Below are positions 1 to 14,290 of a stretch of DNA of 64,000 nt, in pieces. The notes below the pieces were generated by a model. That model saw only the letters and a program-made list of their open reading frames with translations. It was not told the DNA's origin and did not search any database. The translations under genes were made by a program, and so were the position numbers. The DNA comes from Amyelois transitella. Its lineage: Eukaryota > Arthropoda > Insecta > Lepidoptera > Pyralidae. Within the stretch, counting starts at the first letter, position 1; the number at the start of each line of letters is the position of its first letter. The DNA lies in assembly GCF_032362555.1 (NCBI RefSeq), contig NC_083510.1, positions 7,033,501-7,097,500 of the forward strand, written 5' to 3'.

Positions 1-713
1 ATATGAATATGTATTGACTTATTATATGAAAGATGCCTGCCAAACAAACGATGATTGTATTGTATAATTTATAAATAATAATGTATAATTTATAATTAAA
101 ACGCGCCCGTAGCGTACAGTTATTTTATCTCGGACGTTTCAAATCAAAGTAAAAGTAAAATTACTAAACGAATAGTTAATACTAAATAAACAATTGCAAT
201 GGCAAATAATGATGCCAGCCAGATGTCTCATTGACAGGCTAGCCGCAACGAGAGCCGATGGCACCCGAAGTGCTCGAATTAATGAACCGATTCTGCTCGA
301 CCGCCGTGGCTCATCGACATTTTCGTTTAATTTCAATCAGTATCAGCCAGGAAGAGAGAGAGAGATTGTTGCCGCGTCGTAGTGACAGTGACGCATATCG
401 GGCGATGATACAGATACAGTGATACGAAGTGTTCGATATACGAATCAGTAGATAACTTTGAAGAAACGCCTCAGTGAGATGTTTCAATAAAGAATTACAC
501 AAGGCTAATGTGAAGCTCACATACCCAAGCAATCATGCAATCACCCAAGCAACTTAAGTATTTTTATTTACGATAAGGCAATAATTGCTGAGCGGTAAAA
601 ACACGGGGTTTACACGGGTATTTAAGCTTCTTACGGGATCTGAATCTACAAACCATTTGATTTTGTCTCATCAAATATAATAAGATAATAACATGAAATT
701 TGCCTCTCGACAG
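1..713 (+). other. Probable intron of the RhoGAP gene
   Basis: The stretch before the first visible exon has no supported coding sequence. It contains a (GA)n run at about 352-364 and a moderately GC-richer block at about 210-400 with no splice-bounded frame that I recognise. Confidence 0.5.
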
Positions 714-1771
<1,058 letters not shown>

Positions 1772-4700
1772 CCGATGAATCTCAGCTATTGTAATAATAA
1801 CGTTCTCACCGGAAGGCCCAATGACTTTTGAACTGGCGATAGTATTGCGTGTGACAAGTTTGAAAGTAGAAACTTACACTGATAGTTCACAATCGTCGAT
1901 CCTACTAGCACTTATAACAAGTACGCAGAATTGTAACGAAATCCGTTATTATCTGCTTTATGTCAATCAACAAACATATATGTAATCTTGCGGAGTAGAC
2001 CGAGCCAACAGTCTTGAAAAGATTGAAAGGCCACGTTCAGCAGTATGGCTTAATATGGAATTGAGATAAAAATAGTGACAGATGTCAATAAATATTTTTT
2101 TTTATAATCATAATCTGAATCCTATCAGAAATTTGCTACAGTATAGATTTAACGACGTGCGACTAATATCAGTGGAATTCTAATTTCGTCTCTTGCTATT
2201 CCAAATACCGTCAACTTGACCTAAAGTAATACTTGCAAATGCTGCTTATTGAAATTCTAAATTTGAAATGGAAATTTGATAAGAGTTCAAACGTTAGAAC
2301 CACAATACTATCGCCAGTTCACCACGTTGTGGGGTAAAAGTATTTCGGCAGCTTCCATTGGCAAACTATGTATTAGGCTAGTAGGCTACTAAGCCGATTA
2401 CTATCATTAAATGCGAACTGGGTGTATACTGTGCCGGAACTGTAATTTTGGTGTCTAGTCTATGTGATTTCAGTTGATTTTTCTGTGAAAAATATAACGA
2501 TCCATCCCGGTATAGGCCCAGTAGCCGCCATTCCTCCCAAATTATATTTAACATTCTTGTATATTTTTTGTATTTTTGTACGCTACATAATTTTACTTGG
2601 TTGTACCCAAAGATATTTAATGATATGTGATTTTAATTATATTAGACTTGAGCTTTACAAAAGTGTATATGCAATGTTTGGAGACGGTTTGTTATGATAA
2701 CGATTGCGCGGTTGTTATTATTAGTTAGAATATTGTTTAGGCGTATGAGAGTTTTATTTTAGTACAGATGAATTATTATTTTTGTATGAATTGACAACTA
2801 TCCAATTCAATGAATCTTTGGTATATTACGGATAGATAATTAACGAATTCAGTTAGGAGAACAATTCAAATCATTTTTCTGGAAAGTTTTACTGGAAGGC
2901 ATAAACATTTGAGCAAAAAAATAGGTAATTATTCTTCCTATTTGTATATTTTGATTCCTGCTTTTGAACCAACTGCTTTTCTTTTCGATTAAATGCTTTT
3001 AATTTTTTATTTAAAGTCATAATTAATTTCGAAATATACAAGATACCCGAACACAAAGACTGATCAAAAAATCTCGAATTCTATCAGTATTTAAGATTAT
3101 GAATATCCATGACGAATCCATAATTTACAAAATCTGAGGTTATCTTATAATCTAACTTATATTACAAGTGTTGCAGTCTGATGTGTTTACCTCTAATTTT
3201 GAAAAATAAGTCTTTATTTTGGCTGATTTGTATTTTGACCGTTACGTTATGTTGAAAAATTGCAATTATGATATTTTTGACAAAACCCTTTTAAAGGCGG
3301 TAGGTATGCTTGAAAATTATTCCTTCTGAAACTTACTTCCTATAACAATTCGGAGTCAAATTTTTGGTGCAAATTTTAAGCAGCCTTGAGGGTTTCAGCT
3401 TCGAAATAATTATTAAATTTTTGGAACAAATTTTTTATGATTTTAATTTTTTTAAATCAAGCGACACCTTTTTTATTTCGTCGCATCTGAATTGTAATTT
3501 TAAGAAAATAGGTTTTTGTGACGCCTATAAGCAAGTCCATTTTCTAATAGTTTTACTTGATTTGAATTCAATATAATTTATGTTATTAATCAAATTTGAC
3601 GCTATTAAGTAAGTTTAATACTATCATCACATTCTTTTTGTTTATTCGTAGTTAATGGAGGTGATTACGTATCATAATATTTTTGTATTATCAAATTGAT
3701 CACAAAATGATACATTTACATATATAAGTGACTACTTTATTGATATGAAATAAAGCGACATTTAGTTGAAAGCCGTCATATCTATGATCTGTATTTCTAT
3801 TTATTTCAATTACACAAGTACGTGTAAGTAAATTACAGTTGTTTTAATAAAAAACAAAAAAATCTATGATGCTATGTTTCTGACAGCTGTTTCTATTTCT
3901 GAAAACCTTATTTTTACAATAGCATGTCCAATATTAAGAAAAATAAAGAAAATCCATAAATAAAGTTAGTAATAATAGCATAGATAACAAAACAGCTTTA
4001 AAGTAGACTTGCTTGAGATCTAGATATCTTTAAAATTTTATAGCACTTGCGGTAGTCGCGAAACTCCGAAGAAGGAAACCTATGGTGTTACCATAAATAT
4101 ATATTTTTTCCAGATTAAGTAACTTTTATTTAACTATTAAAGAGTGCGAGTATAGAAAATTAAAGAGAACTATAAAAAAGGTTTTCTTTCTTTAAGTAAC
4201 AAAAATAATATTTATGGTTTAACAGTGAAAGTTACATGTATTTCCTTCTTTAAAGTAGCTTCATAAATAAACACCAAACTTAGATGAGGGTGTAAGCAGT
4301 ATCACGAATGTAATAATTATGAAACGATTGTAAGATCGGTTGTGGTTGCGATTTTTGTAATATAATGAAATATATATCGTCAAAATCTATTTGTACTTTC
4401 AAATAAGTAGGGACATCATAATGTATGTATTTGTAAAATATAGGAAATTTTCCAATAATGCATTTTTAGTGATAAGTATTTTCATTTTGTTCGATATCGC
4501 TATGCTGTGAGATAAAATTGCGTATGCTCTAAAAATGGATTTTTGTAGATTTAAACGATAAAGATTTCATCGATACTGGAAATATCAGATACTGCAGTAA
4601 ACATTGTATTTTGAGTGCGATTTTTCTTCTATGTACCGCCTGATACTCGTATGTCACAATATTTGTTCTCAATTTTATTATTCACACGAGTTGTAACTCA

Positions 4701-6270
4701 TATTATTAAGTACGCAATGAATAAATCACTGTCACAATTTTTTTTATTATGGTGAAAGAAAAAGTGCTATTAAATTTTTACCTATGGCCATTTCACTAAA
4801 AATCAATTAAATAAAACATCACATGCTGTGAATAGTCTTCAGTAGGATGCGTCTCTTTGCCGGGAAACGCATGGCTAACTAAAGATATAAACATTAGGAT
4901 AATAAAGTTTTTATTCTGTAATTATCATTACTCTACTTAATTAATACTTTTGGTATACCTTTGTTGCTGTAACATCAAATCAGGTAAATTGTTTAGATGT
5001 TCACCATGTTCTCAAAAGTATATTTTTCATACTGATAAGAATATATCTGTAGGTATAACGTATTAATTGTAGCCTACATTATTTTTGTTTATTTTTTTAG
5101 TGCGGATTTCCGCCTTCATCCCAGTTCAAATTGTATAATAAGCTTGTTACCACTCGCCTCCCAAGGGTCTGCTTATCAGTAGAAATATATAAAATTATAT
5201 AGCTCAAATGTGATCATAAAATTCAAGACCAACTAAATAATTTTCATCAAACATTTTTATGATATATGTATTCATGTTGACTGTTCAGTATAACAATGTT
5301 ACCGTAACAAATAAGAATCTATTTTAAAGTGCCATAAAACGTAAATATTGACTTCAATTTTATTTTAATGTTTAGTTTGCTAATTCGTATTTATCGAAGG
5401 CTTTTAAGTGAATATGTAATATGGGCAAGATGCTATATATAAAATTTGATTTCATTTAAACCTGGCTCTCTGTGAGTTGTAAAATTATTATTTCTAAGGA
5501 CAACATTGTATTGCACATCTGCTTTATGTATATTTTTTTATCGCACATATGTATGGCGTAATATTTTTGCGACTGCTTCGCTCCTTTATATATATATTAT
5601 ATATTATACGAATGTATTATCTATATTGGCGTCAGCGTCAATAAATCATACCAATGTCTTACCAAGGAATCGTGAATAGCCTCACAAATTGGATATTTTG
5701 AAAATCTGTTTGTGTTTAAAACTATGTCACGATAAACCAGTTTTTATGATTATAATTTTACAATTTGAGAGTACCTACACGAATTATATTGCACATCTTG
5801 CTTAGTTTTCGAAAGTATCTATTTGGTTGGACGCCATCATATTCTGTGTATGATATAAAAACTATTTTATTATGAGGTTAAGCAAATGTTAATGGGGCGT
5901 AGCATGTTGTTATAACTGACATCCTATACTATAGTCGAAATGCTTGTAATTGAGATCATGTAAAGTTGTATAGTGCTCATAAATAAAATACATTATTCAC
6001 CATTACATATAAAATTTCCTCTGTATATATAACATGCCTTTTTTCTTTGTTGTTTATGACAATATATAATGCCTATGATGTTCATAATGTAGAATATCAC
6101 TGTAAATTGAACATTAAGGTGAAATAAATTAATTTATCCGGTGGATAACTGCGATTATCACAATTTTGTTTCATTTGAACAAATGTCTCCAACGGGCATC
6201 AATTTATTCAAAACTATATAATTTCATTTCAATTCAAATTTTACAGTCGGGAGGGCGCACGTTTAGCAAA
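1772..6270 (+). other. AT-rich 3' UTR/intergenic stretch between RhoGAP gene and first gustatory receptor
   Basis: There is no supported gene here. The proximal part is probably the RhoGAP 3' UTR. AATAAA hexamers occur at 2087-2092 (inside a family A repeat remnant), 3749-3754 and 5982-5987, so the transcript end cannot be fixed. The stretch is otherwise very AT-rich, with an AT-alternating run near 5585-5610. No promoter motif for the receptor gene stands out. Confidence 0.5.
1986..2085 (-). repeat. Family A interspersed repeat, fragment
   Basis: It matches the 3' half of the window's commonest repeat in reverse orientation: the remnant of the chromosome-side tract gtagac..gagccaacagtctt, then a decayed hairpin and the ttgagat..atagtgaca block. 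The 5' half is missing. Confidence 0.7.
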
Positions 6271-8657
6271 ATGTTTTTAAATAATTTAATGAAAAAATAT
6301 ATTTTTAAGAAAAAATACACAAATGTAGTAGACGCTTTATATTGGAACACATTTGCTAGAAAGCTTGCGGGAATTGCAGTGATGGAAGTTGTTTCAGTGA
6401 GCGGTTCCATAGAATCGAACATGTCTACCCTCGGAATGTTTGGATTTTTAACAATTTCTATCACCTATGTAAGCTTCTTAGTCGTCGCCTTCTACCATGA
6501 TCAGACAATTATAAGGAGTTTATTTGACACTAAACTGAAGCAATATGGAGACCAGTTTGAAAAAATAGCCACTGTCTCGTTTGTCCTTTATATTATGATT
6601 GTAGTGGGTTGGAAAAATAGTGGCGATACGAAGTTTTTTAAACTGAATGTTTATGTTGACAAATGTATTACTGATATGAAAATCATAGGTGTTTCTATTG
6701 ATTACGTCAAGTATGCGGTAACATCACTGAACATAGTGTTGGTGCACATGGTGCTTTTCACAATGAGAGCGTTGTCCATTTACGGTATATTATACGGGCA
6801 AGTTGGATCTGTTCCTTTAGAAAAGATAATGCAAGGCATTTACCCCGATGTCCTGGCACTTGTATTTTCTACAGTGTATTCTTATTGCATGTATTTGTGG
6901 GAAGATAAATATGTGCAACTGAATACAATATTAAGGCATATAAAGGACAAAAAATTGTGGGAACAGTCGTTTTTCATAAAGATAAAAGGCAGTGTCCCTC
7001 AAAAAGCAACGCAACTACAAGACAAATATGTATGCGAAAAAATTAGAATGTGCGCATGTTTAAATACCAAACTGTATGAAGGGATTGAACATTTAAATAA
7101 GTCATACGGGATATCACTGGCAATCACACTATTTGTGTGTATAAATTATATAATTCTGTACATGTTTTATTTCATGGAAGCTACTGCTGCAGGGTTGTTC
7201 CACGATATCCATAGGTACATGGGACTGCTGGTATTTGTGTCTTGGCAGATTGGTTACGATGTTTTCGTGGTTTTATTTATTGTGTACTTCGCCGAGCATA
7301 TTTCTGCCGAGGTATGTATTATATTTTTAATTTATGTAACAGTTTGTAACTTGATTAGAATCGTTTTTTATATATTATATAATATAATTATAACTTGTAA
7401 CTTAAACTTGCGTGGGCCCAGAACAACGCGATACTCCCTGGCCACTTTAGAGCGTAGCGTAGTGAGTAGCGTTAATTATGGACAGGGCTTTTTATGATGA
7501 TGTGTGTAGGTTAGGTACTCTACGTAATTACTCATTAAAATAAACACTAGAATTAAAACTTCACATAATTTCTTTTACAGTAGCGTAAGTAGTTACCGTA
7601 AGATAAAGAAAGAATGGCAACAGGGTTGCGTAATTAAAATCTACGAAATGATTGAGACATTAAATGTAAAACTTTTAAGCTTAATTATTCTTTAGGCAGG
7701 TTAGGCTTTACAAGCTTACCGCATAAAGTGACAATAAATATTCCACGCAAGTTTCCAATAATAAATATTCTTACATAAAATACAAACAAAATTTAAAAAA
7801 AATCTTTATTATCACTAATCGCTTACGTTACAGGCAAGAAAAACAGCTATGATCGTGCATGAAATCATCCAAAAAGACTTCAGTCCAGCCGTGAATGCTG
7901 AAGTAAGAAAACAAACAATACTTATATATTAAAACAGTACCTAAAGGGAGTTTTGTATGAAAATGGAAAACAGCTCGATTGGATTTTTTTTACAAACCAA
8001 CCGCTGTCACTATCTAAATTTTATTTTCGCCATCCTGAATGTGGCCTATCAGTCTTTTCGAGATTGTTGGCTCTGTCTACTCCGTACGAGATAAAGTTAC
8101 AAATTTGTGAAGTGTGTTATTTGACTACAACTAGGTTTTTCGCCGTCTTTTTACGAACCATTACTTACTATACAACTAATACTTTATAATGTCAACGCAC
8201 AACTAAAGAAGCTGTGTTTATACATTTAGTAAGTAGGTACCTCCTTTTCAGGCGATGCAATTTTCGCTTCAATTAATACATCAGGTACCAAAACTGACGG
8301 CACATGGACTCTACGATGTTAATAACGCTATACTTTTTGAAGTAAGTATGAGTGTAGTATAAGTACTTATTTTTGTTGTAAAAAAATAAAAGGTATTAAA
8401 GCCAGTAGGAATATGATCCATAGCGTTGAACACGTACCGTAACATAGCTGATCATCAACTAAAATAGAGGAATATTAAATAGAGTAATAATAATAATTAA
8501 TAAAATACAGCATTGTAAAATGTTGTGCAGTAATTCGTCCAAGAACTATAATGGCATGCCAATAATTAGCGGTAAGCACCTATTTCTTTTATTTCAGATC
8601 GGCAAATACGTGTTACAAGTATTGGTAATGCTCCTGCAATTCGTGGATATAAAATAA
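6271..8657 (+). CDS. Gustatory receptor, copy 1 (419 aa, four exons)
   Basis: Exons 6271-7311, 7834-7902, 8252-8341 and 8598-8657 (347, 23 and 30 codons, then 19 codons plus stop) all join in phase 0 with gt..ag introns. The product is a multi-pass membrane protein with hydrophobic segments throughout. It has the insect gustatory receptor layout: one long first exon, then three short exons carrying the last loop and TM7. The final exon (KYVLQVLVMLLQF) corresponds to the family's C-terminal TYhhhhhQF signature, with K in place of T. Such proteins act as ligand-gated cation channels in chemosensory neurons; the ligand cannot be predicted. I chose the ATG at 6271 because the frame extending upstream to 6166 has no ATG before it, and the second copy starts at the same aligned residue after a similar leader. 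A poly(A) signal candidate is AATAAA at 8794-8799. Confidence 0.9.
7312..7833 (+). other. Intron 1 of gustatory receptor copy 1, open for 186 bp
   Basis: The exon 1 frame continues without a stop through 7497 into this intron, although the gtatgt donor at 7312 and the position of the exon 1 end in copy 2 make splicing at 7311 much more likely. Retention would truncate the receptor before TM7. Confidence 0.6.
8003..8096 (+). repeat. Family A repeat fragment in intron 2 of gustatory receptor copy 1
   Basis: The partial + strand copy has the ctgtcactat, gtggcctatcagtctttt and gttggctctgtctac blocks of the family. It is decayed and has lost the 5' end. Confidence 0.7.
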
Positions 8658-9744
8658 AATGAAGCACCTCGATTGAACATTTTATTAATATGGAAATGTA
8701 GGTATCTTTCTTCACTGTTATGTACTGGGTTAGGTTTCTATTCAATCCATGTATTTTTTTAAATTACTGTACACTGTACTTACCTGGGTTTTGAATAAAT
8801 GTTCATTCAGTCATTCATTTATTCACCTATGATTATTTGCGTATCGAATTTTATTATTTTCTATTTGTTTTATTTGATGAATTAAAAATATTTATAGTAT
8901 TGGGAGTATGGCAAGTACTTGTCTTCATAAATGGCAAATTAAAATGTTGAAATAAAAAACAAACATTTGTTTTTTTACGCCTTATATTTGGATTTAATTA
9001 AATATTATAATAGCGATATACTAACCCTACCAAACTATAATAATTAAATGCGAACGAATGTTTGTTACCGCATCACAATTTAAATACAACTAGCTGGGCT
9101 GGGTGACCAAGCGGTGCTCAATGGGCGTAAGAAAACCCAAAAACAAAAAAAAAGCTTCCTGTTGTACTATTACTAATCGGATTGTTCTGACCAAAGAGGA
9201 AGGAAAAAAAAACAGCGATATATATACATTTATAGAGAGAGAGAGAGAAGACTAAAAGAGAGAAGAGATTATATACAGTCTTACGCAGGCGGAGCTAGTC
9301 TGTCTAATTTTCTGTTACATTTTACGGGTAAACGGCTCGACCGATTTGTGAAAAGTAGTTAATTTTTCAAACAGGCTACATTTTCTGAAAGTTCCCAAAG
9401 GATCGGGAAAAACATGAATTTTAGTTTAGCGTAGGTAGTTAACATAAGTTATGGACATAATTTTGGTGTTTACTAAATATTTCTAGACTTCTCTGGTGTT
9501 ATGCTGAGAATGAGAATTTTATGTTGAGAAGTCAATGGTGAAAATATGTTACAAAGAAGTATGTTGGAAACTAATTTACTAAGACTAACACAATTTTTAG
9601 TTCATCTTCTTAAGTGTCCCTAACATCAAAATTACCAACGCGTAATAGTAATAGAGTATCAATTTGATGAATACTCGTAAGTGTTAACGCTTAACCAACA
9701 TTATTCTTCAAATTAAGCTTGATGCAAGTCGTACACTAAACAAA
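8658..9744 (+). other. Spacer between the two gustatory receptor genes
   Basis: About 1.1 kb, containing the likely 3' end of copy 1 (AATAAA at 8794-8799), a purine-rich (GA)n tract near 9230-9272, and a repeat scrap near 9285-9320 ending gcggagctagt, resembling the 3' end of family E. No gene is visible. Confidence 0.6.
9230..9272. repeat. Purine (GA)n simple repeat
   Basis: An imperfect GA microsatellite (agagagagagagag, then agaaga-rich sequence). Confidence 0.8.
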
Positions 9745-12700
9745 ATGTTCGTTGAAGGATTTTTAAAGAAATATATGCTAAAGAAAAAGTACTCAAATAT
9801 AATAGAAGCAATATATTGGAATACTTTCGTGAGAAAAATAGCAGGTTTATCAGTTATGGAAGTTATTTCAGTGGGAGGTTCACTAGAATCGAACATGTCC
9901 ACTCTCGGATTGCTCGGGTTTTTAATATTTTGCATTACCTATATAAGCTGCGTTCTTGTCGCCTACAGCCAAGATCAAACAATCATAAGGATTATATTTG
10001 ACACAAAATTAAAGCAGTACGGTGATCTATTTGAAAAAATTGCAACCGTTTCTTTTGTCATTTACGTGATGATTAAAATGGGCTGGAAACTCAGTAATGA
10101 CACGAAATTTGCTCAAATGGTCGTCGACGTTGATAAATTCATTACTGATATGAGTGTCGTAGGGGTTTCTATAGATTACGTTAGGTATGCAATCTCATCA
10201 ATTTATATGATCATGGCTCAAGAGATTCTATGGATGTGTAGGGTTTTATCTATTTTCGTCATTTTGTACGGACAAGAGGCACCAATTCCTTTTGGAAAAA
10301 TATATCAAGGAGCCTACTCCGACGGGCTTGCACTTGGTATATCTTCAGCATATTGTTATTCTTTGTTTATATGGAAGGATAAATATGAACACTTAAACAC
10401 GATCTTGAGGCACATCAGAGACAAGAAAATGTGGGAGCAGACCTTTTTTATAAGGATAAAAGGAAGCGACACCGTAAAAGCCACGCAACTTCAAGACAAA
10501 TATATATGCGAGAAAATAAGAATGTGCTCTCGTTTATGCACCAAATTGTATGATGGGATTGAACATATAAACGGGGCATATGGGATCTCACTGGCAATCA
10601 CTATATTTGTGTGCATAAATTATATAATTCTGTACATGTTTTACTTCATGGAAGCGACCGCGGCGGGGTTGTTTCACGATTTCCCTAGGTACACGCGACT
10701 GTTGGTGTTTGTGTTCTGGCAGATTGGTTATGCTACTTTTGTCTTCATTGTTCTTGTATACTTTGCCGAACTTGCTTTAACAGAGGTAAGAAGTTTTTAA
10801 GATACTGCGATATTTCGGAAGACATGGAAGGGTAGCCATTGCTCCAACCACATGGTTTCTACTAGAAAAATTGCAACCATAGAGTAAATTACCGAAAGGC
10901 TTTCCAACTTCCTTCATACTAACGTTATAATGCCAACAATTATTGGACTATAAATAAGTAAGTTAGTTGTTAATTCTGCAAAATCTACTTAAATTAATTG
11001 AAATTAATAGTAATATTATCGACCTGCCCGTCTTCGCATGGGTAACATTTATAGATATTAACCTTTCTCAGAAAACCTATTTTCCAAAATTTCAAACAAA
11101 AAAAGAATTTGTTTTAAACTTTCCGAGATTAGACATCCGCATATATACCTACAGATAGAGAAAACAAGGGTACTTTATAATTTGCCGTTTAGTGTTGCCG
11201 ATCGAAAGTTCACTATCGATAGTTGATTAAAAGTAGTATTGTGCCAAACTGAGCTATCAAAAGGCCTATCGATATTCTTGATAATTTCCTAGATCGACTA
11301 TCGACAGTTTCGTCACCGCTGGTAGTAATAGGCTTGATATAGTTTAGCTTAACTAATACATTAAGTAAAATCTTTTACAAATTAAAAGCTATAAATTTGA
11401 CATCCTAGAACCCTTAATACTACAAACGTAATTGCAGCCTAAAGTCTCTGTCAACTACTTTCAATTGTTAATATGAAAACAATCAAAACTTTTCAACATT
11501 AGTATATTTCCAACATTATGAAATACTTGAACTTTTTACAGGCGAAAAAGACATCTTTCATCGTACATGAAATTATTCAAAAGGATTTTAGTCCAGCGGT
11601 GAAGGCTGAAGTAAGCATAAAAATCTATTCTGTGTATGTATACATACATAAACACAATATATATAAAAATTAATTTCTGAGGTCAAAATAACAGCCATTT
11701 TCACTATTCATATTATTGTAAACAAATCAATTTCTAATCGGCTGCCTTGTGATGTAATGACTTTTGACCATAATCTTTTTACACTTATGTATACACACGT
11801 AGACGCAATAAAGGAGAATTCAGAAATATATCAATAATATTTAAAAAAATAATATTTTTTAAGGCAATGCAGTTCTCAGTCCAACTGTTGCATCAGGTAC
11901 CAATACTTAAAGCACACGGACTTTATGTTATAAATTACGCTATACTATACGAGGTAAGTACAAATTTTATGTAATACAAGCTTATATGTACGTAGCAGCC
12001 CACGCGAATTAAGCGCCATTTACAAAAGAATACAGGTTTTTAGCTAATCCCATTAGAACTACTACTATACTAATGATAAGTACCCCATGTCCTTCTCCAG
12101 ATTCTTAACTATATATCTTTAGAAGATTGTATCATTAATTTACTCGTGAAGAGGTAACATACAAACTTATTTTCGCATTTATAATATACTCGTTGAGATA
12201 CAATGCGAGTGTAAATGAGAATGGTGGAAGGGAAAAACCTCGATAAATGCAAATGTACATTGATCAAATTCACCAGAAGATACTGTTCTGTTAAAAATGT
12301 CGGGATAAAGCAAAAGAAGTGTGCCGTGTGGTACCAGGTTCTAATAAAGAGTAGGACCCCTTCATGTGTTTACCATAGATATCGTAAAAGGCGACCAAGG
12401 TAAGGCTAATAAAATCAGGTTTCTTCTTATAGGCGATAAGCTAGCAACCTGTCACTATTTGAATCTTAATTCCATTATTAAACCATAGCTCAATATCTTC
12501 ATTAAGCCATACAGCTGAACGTGACTTTTAGGTTGTTTCGATATTGTTGGTTCTGACTGTACATATATTATCACTACATAGTATAAAACAAAGTCGCTAT
12601 TTTAGTCTGTTTGTCTGTATGCTTAAACTTCGAAAATTACGCAACGGATTTTGATGCGGTTTTTTGTAACAGGTAGAGTGATTCAAGAGGAAGGTTTTTA

Positions 12701-12755
12701 TGTATAATAACATTTATAATTTTGCACCCGTGCGAAGCCGGGGCGGGTCGCTAGT

Positions 12756-12787
<32 letters not shown>

Positions 12788-12897
12788 GGCATATTTTTGT
12801 AATAATTTACTTGCGTAATTGTGAAGTAATTTTTCAGGGCGGCAGATATGTACTACAATTTTTGGTGATGCTCTTGCAGTTCGTGGATACGAAATAA
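9745..12897 (+). CDS. Gustatory receptor, copy 2 (419 aa, four exons)
   Basis: Exons 9745-10785, 11542-11610, 11864-11953 and 12838-12897 have exactly the lengths and phase-0 junctions of copy 1, and exon 1 aligns with copy 1 without gaps over all 347 residues. By direct count the short exons match at 19/23, 22/30 and 15/19 residues, so this is a tandem duplicate. The C terminus RYVLQFLVMLLQF carries the gustatory receptor TM7 signature in variant form. All frames are open and splice sites are intact, so nothing marks it as a pseudogene. Intron 3 (884 bp) is much longer than in copy 1 (256 bp) because it holds a family A repeat, a Helitron-like element and an (AT)n run. Poly(A) candidates are AATAAA at 13061-13066 and 13086-13091. 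Ligand unknown. Confidence 0.9.
12321..12562 (+). repeat. Family A repeat in intron 3 of gustatory receptor copy 2
   Basis: A near full-length but diverged copy starting gtgccgtgtgg and running through the gtaaaaggcgac, ggcgataagctagcaacctg and cagctgaacgtgac blocks. The 3' microsatellite tail is missing. The Helitron-like element starts eight bases after its end. Confidence 0.8.
12571..12754 (+). mobile_element. Helitron-like non-autonomous element, copy 1
   Basis: 184 bp beginning TCACTACATAG and ending gggtcgCTAG, flanked by A (12570) and T (12755). This is the A|TC...CTRR|T boundary expected of a Helitron. The segment before the 3' terminus (cccgtgcgaagccggggcggg) is GC-rich and can fold into a short stem. 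It is nearly identical to the element at 37496-37678 except for a small internal stretch. It has no coding capacity, so it would need helicase supplied in trans. Confidence 0.75.
12762..12787. repeat. (AT)n microsatellite
   Basis: A pure AT dinucleotide run directly downstream of the Helitron-like element, in intron 3 of gustatory receptor copy 2. Confidence 0.9.
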
Positions 12898-14175
12898 TAG
12901 TAATTTAAAATATTTTCGAGGTAGTAAAGTTTGGGTGTAAAATGAAATTTTACGTTCATTCACAGGCACAGACAAACATCTGCAAGAAATAATGCAATCG
13001 ACGAATTTAAAGTTAAGTAATTTTATAACATCTTTTGTAAATGTTTACCAATCGAAAGCAAATAAATCTATTTTGGTTGAATTTTAATAAACTTTTTGTA
13101 AAGCGCTATGTAGAGCAATATTTTAGGTATCATTAATGAGATTAAATGAGATAAAAGCTTTGGCTTTGGGGTCGTTAGCTGAAAATGTTAACAGAATATT
13201 TAGATAATTTTTATCAGGTAAATGATGAAACGCGGCAAATCGTTACCCCGTATATTTCATACTATATCGCTCGAGGATAAATCAAGTCGTAAAGCATTTT
13301 TATACCTAATGAATCGAGTGATACAATTATGAATACAACGACATATAAACAAACAAGTATCCATATTCTAGGAAGTATTTTTGTAATTGCCATTCATTTA
13401 AGATTATGTAAGTAATAATTTTATAGATTAATCCATGACACGACAATAAGAGCATTTAAGTTAATCAGTAGTAGTAATTGCATTGAGTGAAATATGAAAA
13501 TAAACCTTTTTTGATTTGCTCTTGCTGCTCTGTACCAGTCAATTTTTCCAGTGAATTTGTTAACACCAGACTTGGAGTGTCTGTCTTAGCCGTGAATCTG
13601 GATTTTGTTTATATCAGAGATAATAGAGCATATAAGTGTAAGGGGATATAAACATATTTTACTTATCCTAGTTTGCTCTAACGCTGCGCTTTTAGACATA
13701 GAAGACAATATAATAATAACATGCGTGTCCAATACTAACAAAGTGAGGATATACGGCATCATTTTTATAAGAATAATGGCATAGCCCCAAATAAAACTTT
13801 TTGTCATCTAAATATGTGAACAGGGTTCCCAAAATAACTTAGGTATTTAGCGGTTGTTGAAGATTTTTAAACCGAATTACTCAAAAAATCAACACATATC
13901 TATCTATCATATTCTATTCGTATCTAAACAATTAAAAAGATATTTATTTGTTTTTATAATCACCTTTTATTCTTTTGCATATCTAAGTAGTTTTACTTTA
14001 AGTTTTAATTCGTATTCACTAAAATTTGTCAAAATTTTGCAATAAAATAATTTAATAATGTAATTAAAAACAAGAGATATTTAATATATATAATTTTTCT
14101 GCAATAAAGTAGAATATATCAATAATTAGAAATTATAATTAGAAATTTACGAATCTCTCAAATTATAGTCTTTAT

Positions 14176-14290
14176 TAGCTTTCGCCCGCAGCTCCGCCAG
14201 CGTAAAAAGTATGTCTTGGGCACTCCACATTATATGTATGTAAAATTTCATAGCTATCGGTTCATTGGTTTTGACGTGAAAAAAAAACAC
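14176..14290 (-). repeat. Family E repeat fragment (Helitron-like end)
   Basis: The reverse-orientation end tagctttcgcccgcagctcc, followed by the degenerate aaatttcatagctatcgg body, matches the end at 56455-56474 in inverse complement. The terminal C of CTAG is mutated. Confidence 0.55.

Noticed and set aside
6166..6270. N-terminal extension of gustatory receptor copy 1
   Set aside because: The in-frame extension has no ATG, and the second copy begins at the residue aligned with the ATG at 6271.
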